A stretch of DNA of 64,000 nt, taken from Wocania arenilitoris (lineage in GTDB: Bacteria; Bacteroidota; Bacteroidia; Flavobacteriales; Flavobacteriaceae). Positions 7,698-16,759 of this stretch are shown in pieces. The notes beneath the pieces are model-generated. The model was not told where the DNA came from and searched no databases. It worked only from the letters and a program-made list of their open reading frames with translations. The stretch's first letter is position 1; each line of letters begins with the position of its first letter. The stretch spans positions 62,001 through 126,000 of the forward strand of contig NZ_JAKKDU010000010.1 in assembly GCF_021728535.1 (NCBI RefSeq), given 5' to 3'. The position numbers and the translations under genes are program-made.

Positions 7698-9143
7698 TTA
7701 AAACTGAAAATAAATAAATGTGTTTTGCCTATTTATTGCAAAAAGAACTATAATTAGTATGTAACCTAAATACATGCAATACCTAACATAGTTCGGGCGC
7801 TGTGTTACGATTTCATAAACCTTACTATTACCTTTATAATAATATATAGATTGAACAACTAATATTAATATTATGCATAAAAACAATTCAAAATAATTTC
7901 CTAAAATATTGATGTGTAAGCTACCAAAAGTAAACATGCTTTTTAAGTATATTAAAGCATGAGAAATAGAAGGAGATCTAAAAAACACTAAGGTTAAAAT
8001 AATGTAGCTAATACCAACAAACCAACCAGATAATTCAATAAACCTAATAGGTATATTTAATTTTTTAAATAATTTGAAACGAACTTGTTTTGTAGCAATT
8101 TCTATAACAAGTATTAATGCATTTAATAAACTCCAAACAACAAAGGTCCAATTGGCGCCATGCCACAAACCATTAATAAAAAAAACAATAAATACTGCAG
8201 TTAATCGGTTAATTTTATATTGCTTAACCAAAGGTTTATATAAAAACTCTCGAAGCCATTGGGTAAAAGAAATGTGCCAACGCTGCCAAAATTGAGCAAT
8301 AGATGTAGCAAAAATGGGGCGATTAAAATTTTGAATTAAATCGTAACCCATTGTTTTAGCAGCTCCAATTGCAATAGAAGTGTATGCAGAAAAATCATAA
8401 TATATTTGAAAACAGAAGAAAACGCTCCCTAATAATAACGAAATGCTATGGGGTGAATCTGGGTTTGCAAAGGCTTCGTCTACGTATATACCTAATCGGT
8501 CTGCAACTACTACTTTTAAGAAAAAACCCCAAGCCATAAGAATTAATCCTTTTTTAATATTAGGGATATTAATGCTTACTTTTTGTTTTAATTGTGGTAG
8601 TAATCTCGAAGCACGTTCAATAGGTCCTGCAACTAATTGCGGAAAAAACGCCACATAAAGTGCAAATTCACCTAAATGCTTTTCTGGCTTTATGTTGCCT
8701 CTGTAAACTTCAAACGAATAACTCATGGTTTGAAATGTATAGAAGCTAATACCAATTGGCAGTAAAATATTTGTAAAATTATAAGAGCTGGTGGTTTCTT
8801 CTAATAAAAGCTCAACTCCAAAAAATCCTAAAAACGATTCAAGGTTTGTAGTGAAGAATAGTAAGTACTTAAATAAAAATAAGATACCAACATTTGTGAA
8901 AATACTTAGAATCAAATATCTTTTTTTAACCTTCGGATTATTAGTTGTATACATTTTTAAACCACAATAATAATCTACAAGTGTAGAAATGCAGAGCAGT
9001 ATTATAAGCTCTGGTTCATGCACCATATAAAAAAAGTAACTACCAGCAAGTAGCCATAACCATCTATACTTATGTGGTAATGCATAAAATCCAATAATCA
9101 CAATTGGGAAAAAAAGAAGAAATTCAAAAGAGTTGAATAGCAT
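7698..9143 (-). CDS. MBOAT family O-acyltransferase (AlgI/DltB-like)
   Basis: This 481-residue polytopic membrane protein has about ten or more hydrophobic segments. MBOAT signatures are plain: the segment with PQLVAGPIERA (168-178), WQRWHIS (286-292, His290) and the catalytic-type WHGANW (327-332, His328). Members such as AlgI and DltB transfer acyl groups from a cytoplasmic donor to a periplasmic acceptor, usually a polysaccharide or teichoic acid. It is the first gene of the minus-strand run that continues through an SGNH partner and six FemAB/GNAT-like genes. Its length matches the family. A second MBOAT with the same motifs lies at 12578-14026. Confidence 0.9.
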   Translation of the reverse strand: MLFNSFEFLLFFPIVIIGFYALPHKYRWLWLLAGSYFFYMVHEPELIILLCISTLVDYYCGLKMYTTNNPKVKKRYLILSIFTNVGILFLFKYLLFFTTNLESFLGFFGVELLLEETTSSYNFTNILLPIGISFYTFQTMSYSFEVYRGNIKPEKHLGEFALYVAFFPQLVAGPIERASRLLPQLKQKVSINIPNIKKGLILMAWGFFLKVVVADRLGIYVDEAFANPDSPHSISLLLGSVFFCFQIYYDFSAYTSIAIGAAKTMGYDLIQNFNRPIFATSIAQFWQRWHISFTQWLREFLYKPLVKQYKINRLTAVFIVFFINGLWHGANWTFVVWSLLNALILVIEIATKQVRFKLFKKLNIPIRFIELSGWFVGISYIILTLVFFRSPSISHALIYLKSMFTFGSLHINILGNYFELFLCIILILVVQSIYYYKGNSKVYEIVTQRPNYVRYCMYLGYILIIVLFAINRQNTFIYFQF

Positions 9144-9644
9144 CTAAATAACAGTTTAGTAGGTAAGAACTTTGGTTATGCGAACATAATTAATTCTATT
9201 TAAAAGAGTTTATTAATTAAGATTAAAAGTAAATATAAATGTTCAATAGATAAATGGTATTAAAAACTTGTTAACTGAATATCTTTAGCTCTTAATTTTT
9301 TGCAATTCAAAGCAGTTTTATAACATGTGTATGTATTTGTTTACTAAGCATTTAGTTATTAACAAGTAAGCTTGACTTATTAACATTTTTAAGCTCTTTA
9401 TCGATAATATCATATTTTTGTCAGATTTTAATTTAGTGAGGGACATCCAAAATCAATTTTTAGTACGTATATAAAGACTAATTATAAAATATAAAATACA
9501 CTTAATCGCTTAAATATGCATTTAGTCGATTATTAACATCAAAACAAATGTATTTTATCGAAAAAATAAATCACTTAAACGATGATTGTTAAGTTTATTT
9601 TATTTTTGGTTTAAGCATTAATTCCCCCAAATCATTAAGAATTT
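9144..9644. promoter_or_regulatory. Divergent intergenic region between the MBOAT operon and the beta-helix lipoprotein
   Basis: These 501 bp of very AT-rich DNA hold no gene. They should contain the promoters of both flanking units. On the plus strand a TATTTTTG box at 9601-9608 fits the Bacteroidota -7 element (TAnnTTTG), with a GATTGTT upstream at shorter than usual spacing. A TTTAGTCGATTATTA motif at 9521-9535 resembles motifs in the other two intergenic regions of the polysaccharide locus (see findings). Further CGAT-containing blocks occur near 9398, 9503 and 9578. No clear CAAAnnTA box for the minus-strand operon was found. Confidence 0.4.
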
Positions 9645-11609
9645 ATGAAAGCGATTATGAAAACCTTGTTATTTACCTTTTTATTTATGGCATCTATGAT
9701 GTCTTGCAATAAAGAAGAATTATTTGTAGAACCTGAAGTGGAAGTTGTTGAAGAAGATACTGAAGATCCAGACACTACTACCACTACGCCCGCAGCAGTA
9801 GATACTACTTTGCCTTGCGACTTTACTTTAAGTAGCATTGAAGCAAACACAACTGTTATAATAAATTGTGTAATGGATTTAGGAGGAGAAACAATTAACC
9901 TTCCGGAAAATGTAACTATAGTCTATGAAGGAGGTGATATAATTAACGGAACAATTAATTTTTCTGGTGGATCAACTTTTGATGGAAACTTTTTAAACGC
10001 AACTTTAACTATTGGTGGGACAACGCCACTATTTAAAGACCCTATATTTAATTTTGATCCTAAGAGGTGGGGTATTGTAGAAGGTGTTGTAAATGATGAA
10101 GTGGCTTACAATAATAAAATAGTTATTAATGATGTAATGAAAATGGCAAAAGAACTAGGCATAACTACTATAAAAATAGATGCTATAAATGCTTATTTTC
10201 AGACCCAACCAGAATTTGTTTTACCAAAACAAACCCCACAAGACTCTGCTATACAAGTTCCTGCTGATATGCATGTAATTATGACTGATAACTCTCATTT
10301 GTGGGTGCAACCCAATAATTATAAAAATACTGTATTAATAACCCTTTTTGAAGCAGATAATGCTATTCTTGAAGGCGGAGTATTACATGGTGATAGAGAC
10401 ACACACGATTATTCTGATACTAGTTCAAAGCATGAGTGGGGACATTTAGTGCTTGTTAAAGCAAGTTATAATGCTACTGTAAAAGGGATGACACTTATGG
10501 ATGCTGGTGGTGATGGCATAAACATAAACTCTTTAGGGCATACATATGATGCTCATTACACTCCTGCTGATAATATTTTAATTACAAATAATAAAATATT
10601 AAGAGCTAGACGTCTTGGTATGTCAATTACTGGGGGTAAAAATATTATTATAGAATATAATGAAATAATAGATTCTGGTGTTGACACTGAATTTTCAAAT
10701 GGAACTGCGCCAAGATGGGCAATAGATATTGAGCCAGTATGGGCAAATGGTATTAAATATGAAACCGTAGATCACGTTATTATTAGAAATAATATTGAGC
10801 GTGGATCAGTAGCTGGTGGCTTTATTAATGCTAGAGGGTCTTATATCACGTATGAAAATAACGACATGGAAAGTACTATTGCTATTGGTGAAACTACGCA
10901 TTCTATTGTTAGAAATAATACCTTTAAGAGAAACCCTAATAGTACAAGTTTGAATGTAGCCATTTATGCTGGAGATGATCGTAACTATGGTTATGGCAAC
11001 GAATTAAACCATAGTAATGAGGTTTATGGTAATACTATCACAGATTTTGATAATGGTATTTTTTTACAAGATCCTGGTATGGATCTTCATCATAACACCA
11101 TGATAAACTGTAAATCTGGAATTCAAATAATAAGGTCTAGAGACAGCAAGATACGTGAAAACACCATAATTAGCAATGTGTTTAGAAGTGAAGGGATTGG
11201 TAATAAAACAACTAATTATGCCGATAATATTGATATTTACAGTAATACTATAGAAGTAAAAGGTTCTCCTTTTAGGTTTACAGGTATGAATTTAGAAGAA
11301 GAAAATAAAGAGTATAGTATAACAATTCGTGATAATGAACTGACCTCTATAGATAATAATAATTCTAGTTTTAATAAAATTAGAGGGTTTGATTTTAAAA
11401 ATAATGTTAGTCATAATTCAGGAATTAGAACAATATATGCATCTAATGCTAACATAATAGGGAATACTTTTCAAAATGGAATAATTAGAATCAGTGAAGG
11501 TTGCTCTGATCTTAGTTTCATTGACAATATAGTTACGGATGGTAGATGTTTTCAAGATGACAATACTGATGCAGTTAATATTGTTAAAGAAAATAATACT
11601 TGTGATTAA
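9645..11609 (+). CDS. Surface lipoprotein with right-handed parallel beta-helix
   Basis: This 654-residue protein starts with a lipoprotein signal peptide and a lipobox ending at Cys21 (MMSC). The residues after the Cys are N-K-E-E, which fits the K-(D/E)2 export signal described for surface-exposed lipoproteins of Bacteroidota. An acidic, Thr-rich linker (about 25-50) follows. From about residue 225 on there are repeated N-N-x-I/x-N-N-T ladders, typical of NosD/pectate-lyase-like beta-helices. Such folds bind, cleave or epimerise polysaccharide. The YGFDPH motif of alginate C5-epimerases was not seen. It lies between two MBOAT/SGNH modules on the opposite strand, so a role on the locus product (lyase, epimerase or binder) is plausible but unproven. 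Confidence 0.8.
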   Translation: MKAIMKTLLFTFLFMASMMSCNKEELFVEPEVEVVEEDTEDPDTTTTTPAAVDTTLPCDFTLSSIEANTTVIINCVMDLGGETINLPENVTIVYEGGDIINGTINFSGGSTFDGNFLNATLTIGGTTPLFKDPIFNFDPKRWGIVEGVVNDEVAYNNKIVINDVMKMAKELGITTIKIDAINAYFQTQPEFVLPKQTPQDSAIQVPADMHVIMTDNSHLWVQPNNYKNTVLITLFEADNAILEGGVLHGDRDTHDYSDTSSKHEWGHLVLVKASYNATVKGMTLMDAGGDGININSLGHTYDAHYTPADNILITNNKILRARRLGMSITGGKNIIIEYNEIIDSGVDTEFSNGTAPRWAIDIEPVWANGIKYETVDHVIIRNNIERGSVAGGFINARGSYITYENNDMESTIAIGETTHSIVRNNTFKRNPNSTSLNVAIYAGDDRNYGYGNELNHSNEVYGNTITDFDNGIFLQDPGMDLHHNTMINCKSGIQIIRSRDSKIRENTIISNVFRSEGIGNKTTNYADNIDIYSNTIEVKGSPFRFTGMNLEEENKEYSITIRDNELTSIDNNNSSFNKIRGFDFKNNVSHNSGIRTIYASNANIIGNTFQNGIIRISEGCSDLSFIDNIVTDGRCFQDDNTDAVNIVKENNTCD

Positions 11610-11635
11610 AAATAATCTTAGTATAAAAAAACTCA

Positions 11636-11665
11636 AAAGGCGAAGTTTATATAAACTTCGCCTTT
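11636..11665. terminator. Bidirectional terminator: 30-bp perfect palindrome
   Basis: Arms AAAGGCGAAGTTTA (11636-11649) and TAAACTTCGCCTTT (11652-11665) are perfect reverse complements around a central TA. The palindrome lies between the convergent ends of the beta-helix gene and the long minus-strand capsule operon. On the minus strand the hairpin is followed by a T-rich tail (TTTTGAGTTTTTTT). On the plus strand it is followed by a weaker ATGTTTT. It probably terminates both transcripts, more strongly the minus-strand one. Confidence 0.85.
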
Positions 11666-11675
11666 ATGTTTTAAA

Positions 11676-12572
11676 TTAGTTTTTATTCAAAGAAGTAATT
11701 ATCCCATTTAATTTTTTCGATATTTTTTTTGCACCATGCTTATTTAGATGATCTACATTATAATAAAGAGAATCAGGGTAATTACTATCAATAAAATTAT
11801 AATATTCTATCTTGTTTAAATCGCTAATTTGTTTAATAGTTTTTTCATTATTTTTGACAATATCTTTATTTAGATGACTTGTGAAATAATCGTGACAAGG
11901 CAGAGTAATTAAAATAGGAATAATATCTTTAGATTTTAAAACTTGAATAAAATCGATTAAATTATTTATTACGTCTTTTTCGTTATTAATAAAAGAGTTC
12001 TCAAACTGTTCTACTCTTTTTTTTCCTTCTAAACTATTCATTACATTCCAGTTAGTTGAATCATAGCTAAAATCAAAACCACGATAAGGGTTGATTTTTG
12101 ACCTTGGAATATGCTCTCTAATTGTTTGCTTGAAACCTAATGTCTTTACCCAAGAGACGTTTTCAAAGAAATATTTTTTATTGCCATAGTCTATACCATA
12201 ATAATAATGATAAAAAATGTCTCTTGCTTCATTATGTTTAGCATGAAACGAATGATAATCAACGCTTATCAAAACATATTTGAGGTTAGGCATGTTGTCA
12301 ATGTTTTTTAAAGCAATTTCTTTATCGTAATACAATGATTGAGATGCAAATGCCATATTATAGGCAAACAAATCAAACTCTCTCGGGTCAATGGCGTTCA
12401 TTGCATGCGAATTCCCCAAAACTAGAATATTTATAGAGTCAGATTTAGAAATATAGCCTTCCCACTTTTCTCTATAGAGGCTATTAGACTTCCTAACCAA
12501 TAATTCAAGAATAAAAAAAGTGGCAAGTATTGGTAATAAAAAGAGTAAAAAGTTTTTAATAAATTTTCTCAT
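11676..12572 (-). CDS. SGNH/DltD-like membrane-anchored protein, second MBOAT partner
   Basis: This 298-residue protein has one N-terminal membrane segment (about 5-24). A VLGNSHAMN motif (Ser55) and a C-terminal VDHLNKHGA block match the nucleophile and Asp-x-x-His elements of SGNH esterase-like proteins. It follows the second MBOAT gene by 5 bp and ends the long minus-strand operon just before the palindromic terminator. It is not closely similar to the SGNH protein at 6747-7697 outside the motifs, so the two pairs probably act on different positions or acyl groups. That last point is inference. Confidence 0.68.
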   Translation of the reverse strand: MRKFIKNFLLFLLPILATFFILELLVRKSNSLYREKWEGYISKSDSINILVLGNSHAMNAIDPREFDLFAYNMAFASQSLYYDKEIALKNIDNMPNLKYVLISVDYHSFHAKHNEARDIFYHYYYGIDYGNKKYFFENVSWVKTLGFKQTIREHIPRSKINPYRGFDFSYDSTNWNVMNSLEGKKRVEQFENSFINNEKDVINNLIDFIQVLKSKDIIPILITLPCHDYFTSHLNKDIVKNNEKTIKQISDLNKIEYYNFIDSNYPDSLYYNVDHLNKHGAKKISKKLNGIITSLNKN

Positions 12573-12577
12573 GCTTT

Positions 12578-14026
12578 TTAAAATTGGAAATAAATAAACT
12601 GTTGTTCTTCTCCTTGAAAATATACAATACTAATTATCAATAGATAATAAAATCCCCACCTTAAAGGTTTTGGAAATTTTAAATGTAGTTTCTCAATAGC
12701 ATATTTGTTTAATCTTCCCATCCATTCTATCGAAAGAAAGCACATAGTTAAAAAGCAGATAATTGATAGTTTACCTATATTTTCAATATCAGGAATTTTT
12801 ATTAGTGTACTTGAAAAAATACCTGAGATATAACTTATGGCATGACTCAAGTTTGTTGCTCTAAAGAATATCCAAGCAAATACAGTTAACCCAAAAGTTA
12901 TCAGTATGGAGAATAATTCTTTAAAATTCGGTAAATATCTCCCTTGTGCTACTGTATTTATATTATTACGATTATTATTAGTTAATAAAAGTGGTAAAAA
13001 ATAAAATGCATTTAGCGCACCCCATATAATAAATGTCCAATTGGCACCATGCCAAAAACCACTAACAATAAAGATAATGAACGTGTTTCTAACTTTCATC
13101 CACGTTCCACCACGACTACCTCCAAGTGGGATATACAAGTAATCTCTAAACCAAGTTGAAAGAGAGATATGCCACCTTCTCCAAAATTCTGCTATATCTC
13201 TAGAGAAATACGGAAAATTAAAATTTTGCATTAAATCAAAACCAAATAGGCGAGATGTACCAATAGCAATATCAGAATACCCTGAGAAATCACCATATAT
13301 TTGGAAGGTAAAACAAAGTGCCCCTATTACTAGGGTGCTTCCATTCATTTCTGTTGAATTGTTGAATATGTGATTGGCAAATTGTGCACAATTATCTGCA
13401 ATCACTATTTTTTTAAATAAACCCCAAAGAATTTGTCGTAAACCATCTATAGCTTTATTATACTCAAATTTCCTTTTATTATAAAACTGAGGTAACAAGT
13501 GTGTCGCTCTTTCGATAGGGCCAGCGACTAATTGCGGAAAGAAGCAAACAAAGGCTGAAAAAGCAATAAAGTTTTTTGTAGGTTTTAATTTTTTTCTATA
13601 TACATCTATAGAATAGCTTAGTGTTTGAAAAGTATAAAAACTAATACCTACAGGTAAAATAATGTTTAAACTGCTTGCCTGAATGGTTTGCCCTAAGAAA
13701 GAGAATGCTGTGATGAAGTTGTCTAAAAAGAAATTATAGTATTTAAAAAAACCTAAAAACCCTAAGTTTACAAAAATGCTTGTCCAAAGTAGTAACTTCC
13801 GTTTTGTAGGATGTTCTTGTTTAGATAAGCTAATACCAATACTATAATCTACTAGCGTACTAAATATTATTAACGATAAAAATCTCCAATCCCACCAACC
13901 ATAAAACACATAACTGGCTATAGTTATTAATATGTTTTGAGTTTTTAAATTATTATTAGTTGCAAACCAGTATAGTATGAAAACTATAGGAAGAAATATA
14001 GCAAAGTCTATTGAATTAAAAAGCAT
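12578..14026 (-). CDS. MBOAT family O-acyltransferase (AlgI-like), second copy
   Basis: This 482-residue polytopic membrane protein carries the MBOAT signatures PQLVAGPIERATHLLPQ (164-180), WRRWHISLS (282-290, His286) and WHGANW (325-330, His326). It has the short FRDYLYIPLGGSRGG segment typical of the AlgI/PatA branch, whereas the other MBOAT here has FLYKPLVKQYK. The protein should move an acyl group, most often acetyl, across the inner membrane for O-acylation of the exported polymer. It is second to last in the capsule operon, followed by its SGNH partner after 5 bp. Confidence 0.92.
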   Translation of the reverse strand: MLFNSIDFAIFLPIVFILYWFATNNNLKTQNILITIASYVFYGWWDWRFLSLIIFSTLVDYSIGISLSKQEHPTKRKLLLWTSIFVNLGFLGFFKYYNFFLDNFITAFSFLGQTIQASSLNIILPVGISFYTFQTLSYSIDVYRKKLKPTKNFIAFSAFVCFFPQLVAGPIERATHLLPQFYNKRKFEYNKAIDGLRQILWGLFKKIVIADNCAQFANHIFNNSTEMNGSTLVIGALCFTFQIYGDFSGYSDIAIGTSRLFGFDLMQNFNFPYFSRDIAEFWRRWHISLSTWFRDYLYIPLGGSRGGTWMKVRNTFIIFIVSGFWHGANWTFIIWGALNAFYFLPLLLTNNNRNNINTVAQGRYLPNFKELFSILITFGLTVFAWIFFRATNLSHAISYISGIFSSTLIKIPDIENIGKLSIICFLTMCFLSIEWMGRLNKYAIEKLHLKFPKPLRWGFYYLLIISIVYFQGEEQQFIYFQF

Positions 14027-14061
14027 ATATGTCTATTTTTAAATTGATTCAATATGGGCTA

Positions 14062-14787
14062 TTATTTTCTCATTTTACGAAATTGAAAATAAGAAAATGA
14101 TAATAGCTTACTAATTATGGTTTTAGGCTTAACTTGACTTAAATTTAATTCTTGAAAACTTAAAAACTTGTTCTTGTTTTTTATTAGAAATTGCTCTAAA
14201 TTATAAAATGCTTTATCGTTCATACCATGAGGGTGATAACACATTGTAAAAATACCTGGTAAAAAAACATTTCTAGCTTGACCTAGTTGTTGTGGTATGA
14301 AAACAAAATCATGTTTTTTATATGGCATAAATCCCATTGTGTCACTAACAATATTGATATCACTTTCAGCTTTTAGAGCTTTTAGAGTATTTAAATCAAA
14401 AGTGTGTCCTGGGGCAACAAATATTCTTGGATTTAATCCTTCTGATTTTAATTTTTCAACTCCCTTTTTTATTTTATTTTTTTGTTCAGTTAAAGGCACT
14501 CCAGCAAACTCAGACCTACTATGGATAGGGTTAATACCACCTTCTTTAGTTTGGAATACATGGTTATTACCATGTAGGCCTATTTCCCATCCTTTCTGTT
14601 CTAAGTTTTTTACCCATTGCCAAAATGTTTCTCTTGGAGGGTCAATTTTTTGACCAGGGTCTGCATTGTTGGGAATAACGGCAATTAAAGGTTTTATATT
14701 ATATTTGTCTAATAAAGCTTCCATTTTGAGCCACCTTTCCCAATTCATGGTTTCACAAGCATCATCTAGTCTGAATAAATATTTCAT
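14062..14787 (-). CDS. DUF2334-type polysaccharide deacetylase family protein
   Basis: This 241-residue protein has FRLDDACE near the N-terminus (Asp8 and Asp9), GLHGNNH (about 91-97) and a late MCYHPHGM motif. These fit the metal-binding Asp and His residues of the NodB/DUF2334 deacetylase-like fold. No signal peptide or membrane segment is present, so action on a cytoplasmic or lipid-linked sugar precursor is more likely than on exported polymer. Its start overlaps the end of the upstream GT4 gene by 26 bp. The substrate is unknown; a deacetylated amino sugar in the repeat unit is one option. Confidence 0.7.
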   Translation of the reverse strand: MKYLFRLDDACETMNWERWLKMEALLDKYNIKPLIAVIPNNADPGQKIDPPRETFWQWVKNLEQKGWEIGLHGNNHVFQTKEGGINPIHSRSEFAGVPLTEQKNKIKKGVEKLKSEGLNPRIFVAPGHTFDLNTLKALKAESDINIVSDTMGFMPYKKHDFVFIPQQLGQARNVFLPGIFTMCYHPHGMNDKAFYNLEQFLIKNKNKFLSFQELNLSQVKPKTIISKLLSFSYFQFRKMRK

Positions 14788-15877
14788 TTTCTAATAACGA
14801 TTTATATAAGTTTATTTCTTTATTGATAGTGTTTTTTATACTATAGTCTTCAGCACGATTGAGACAATTTACTACCACTTCACTATAATGTAATTTATCA
14901 GATAGTAGTTTGTTTATTTCTTTTGCTAAACTATCATCATCATCAATCGGGAACAATATTCCTGCATCTCTAACAATGTCTCCTAAACCTGGAGCATCAG
15001 AAGCAATAAATGCTTTTCCTGAAGCCATACCTTCAACACAAGAAAGCGAAAGCCCTTCGTGATGTGATGATAAAATAATAATATTTGATGCTTTAAGAAT
15101 GCCTATGACATCCATTCTAATACCTAAAAAGAATACCTTATGGGCAACTCCTATTTCTTTGGCTAAATCTTCGCATTCGTCTCGAAGTGGTCCATCACCA
15201 ACTAAAACCAAAACCACATTATCTTCTAATTTTTTCAAAGATTTTATAACAGTTTTTTGATCTTTTGGATATCTGAATGATGACACTTGGGTTACTATTG
15301 AAAATGAGTCGTTTAAGTTAGAAGAAATCTCATTTCTAGCAATGGGATCACTGTTTTTAATAGTTTCTAAATTAATACCGTTTTTAATCAAAACAAATCG
15401 CTCATTTTTAAATCCCAAATGCGACTTGATATTATAATCAACTTCTAGTGAAATAGTTATGATTTTTGAATAAAAACTGTATATAATTTTATCGATTATT
15501 TTAAAGATGTATTTTTTTCTTCGATTGTTTGAAGTACTATGTTCTGTGTAAACCAATTTGGTTTTTGAAAAACTAATTATTTTAGCCAAAGCCACCCAAT
15601 AAAGTGATGGAAAAATATGCACATGTACTAAGTCGTAATGTTTTAAAAGCGGAATGATTTTAAAAATTAAAAGCGGATTATAAACACTTTTATTCCCCAA
15701 TGAAATTACTTTGCAGCAATTAAGTTTTTTTAGAGCTTTTAAAAATGGATATTCGTAACCATTTAAAACTGCCAAATCTGTTTTAACATTTTTTTTGTTA
15801 AGTAGTGGAAGTGTTTCTAAGATTAACTTTTCTGCCCCACCAGTATCTAAACTATTTATGATATGCAGAATTTTCAT
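14762..15877 (-). CDS. Glycosyltransferase family 4 protein
   Basis: This 371-residue GT-B enzyme has the N-terminal nucleotide-fold start LHIINSLDTGGAEKL, in which GGAE is typical of GT4. The C-terminal donor-binding block is SSHHEGLSLSCVEGMASG, with the E-x7-E pattern. It probably adds one sugar to the undecaprenyl-linked repeat unit at the cytoplasmic face of the membrane. Its start overlaps the stop of the preceding GT2 gene by 1 bp and its end overlaps the deacetylase gene by 26 bp, showing tight translational coupling. Sugar specificity cannot be read from the sequence. Confidence 0.88.
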   Translation of the reverse strand: MKILHIINSLDTGGAEKLILETLPLLNKKNVKTDLAVLNGYEYPFLKALKKLNCCKVISLGNKSVYNPLLIFKIIPLLKHYDLVHVHIFPSLYWVALAKIISFSKTKLVYTEHSTSNNRRKKYIFKIIDKIIYSFYSKIITISLEVDYNIKSHLGFKNERFVLIKNGINLETIKNSDPIARNEISSNLNDSFSIVTQVSSFRYPKDQKTVIKSLKKLEDNVVLVLVGDGPLRDECEDLAKEIGVAHKVFFLGIRMDVIGILKASNIIILSSHHEGLSLSCVEGMASGKAFIASDAPGLGDIVRDAGILFPIDDDDSLAKEINKLLSDKLHYSEVVVNCLNRAEDYSIKNTINKEINLYKSLLENEIFIQTR

Positions 15878-16755
15878 TATCTGATTTTAAATAGAATATA
15901 ACAATGAAGTAAAATACCAAATGGCAATGCTAACAACGTTGTAAATTTCTTTGGGTTTTCAGAAGTAAAAAACCATTTTTTTAAAAAAATACAAGATGAT
16001 ATATAATGCATAGCTCTTGTAAAAGTGTAAAAAAAACTTTTGGAGTATTTCATTTCCAGTATCCTAGAATAGCGAAAACCATTAGGGCTTTTTTTATATT
16101 GACTTAGAATATTTTTAGACGAACCACCTTCAAGATATTCAATAATACAAAAGACTTCATTACTACAAACAAATTGGTATTCTTGCCCAATCATTAAATA
16201 TAATGTGCCTAATGGCACCAAACGTTCTTCTTTAGTAATGGGGTATAAAGGATATTTTTTTACTACATCGGTTCTTAAAACCACCTTTTTATCGCCTCTA
16301 ATTTTATAAACTAGCTCTAGCTCTGCTAGGGTAGAGTATTTTAAATCGCTAGGTATTCTTCCCAGTACAGTACCATCTTTAAAAGCGTCTAATCCAATAA
16401 TACCAGCTATGTTTATAGTATTTTCTTGTTGATCCCAGATAGATAATATTTTTTCCACAGCATCATCAGGCATAAAGTCGTCTGAATCTATACAAACATT
16501 AAGCTTGGTATCTATAATGTTATAAGCAGCGTTATGGGCACTGTGCATACCTTGATTACCTTGATAATGATATTGAATGTCTATTTTTTCTTCTTTAATC
16601 CAAGAGTTTACTAAAGACTTAGTATTATCTTGCGAACCATCATCTATAATGAGCCACTTAAAATTTTTATTGGTTTGCCTTATAAGGCTTTCATAGCATT
16701 GGCCTAAGCAGAATGCCCTGTTATATGTTGGGGTAAAAACGGTTAATCTTTTCAT
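15877..16755 (-). CDS. Glycosyltransferase family 2 protein
   Basis: The protein opens with MKRLTVFTPTYNRA, the classic GT2 start, and has IIDDGSQDNT, CIDSDDF (the DxD-like metal and nucleotide site) and an acidic EYLEGGSS block. The start chosen is the ATG at 16755, 4 bp after the EpsG-type gene. An in-frame ATG at 16776 would add seven residues (MFIIIKA) and overlap that gene. A hydrophobic segment near the C-terminus suggests membrane association. It is part of the capsule operon; the sugar transferred is unknown. Confidence 0.87.
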   Translation of the reverse strand: MKRLTVFTPTYNRAFCLGQCYESLIRQTNKNFKWLIIDDGSQDNTKSLVNSWIKEEKIDIQYHYQGNQGMHSAHNAAYNIIDTKLNVCIDSDDFMPDDAVEKILSIWDQQENTINIAGIIGLDAFKDGTVLGRIPSDLKYSTLAELELVYKIRGDKKVVLRTDVVKKYPLYPITKEERLVPLGTLYLMIGQEYQFVCSNEVFCIIEYLEGGSSKNILSQYKKSPNGFRYSRILEMKYSKSFFYTFTRAMHYISSCIFLKKWFFTSENPKKFTTLLALPFGILLHCYILFKIR

Positions 16756-16759
16756 AGCT

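Noticed and set aside
14297-14653. Plus-strand 118-codon frame within the deacetylase gene
   Set aside because: It is antisense to a gene with conserved metal-site motifs. No start region or family match is seen.
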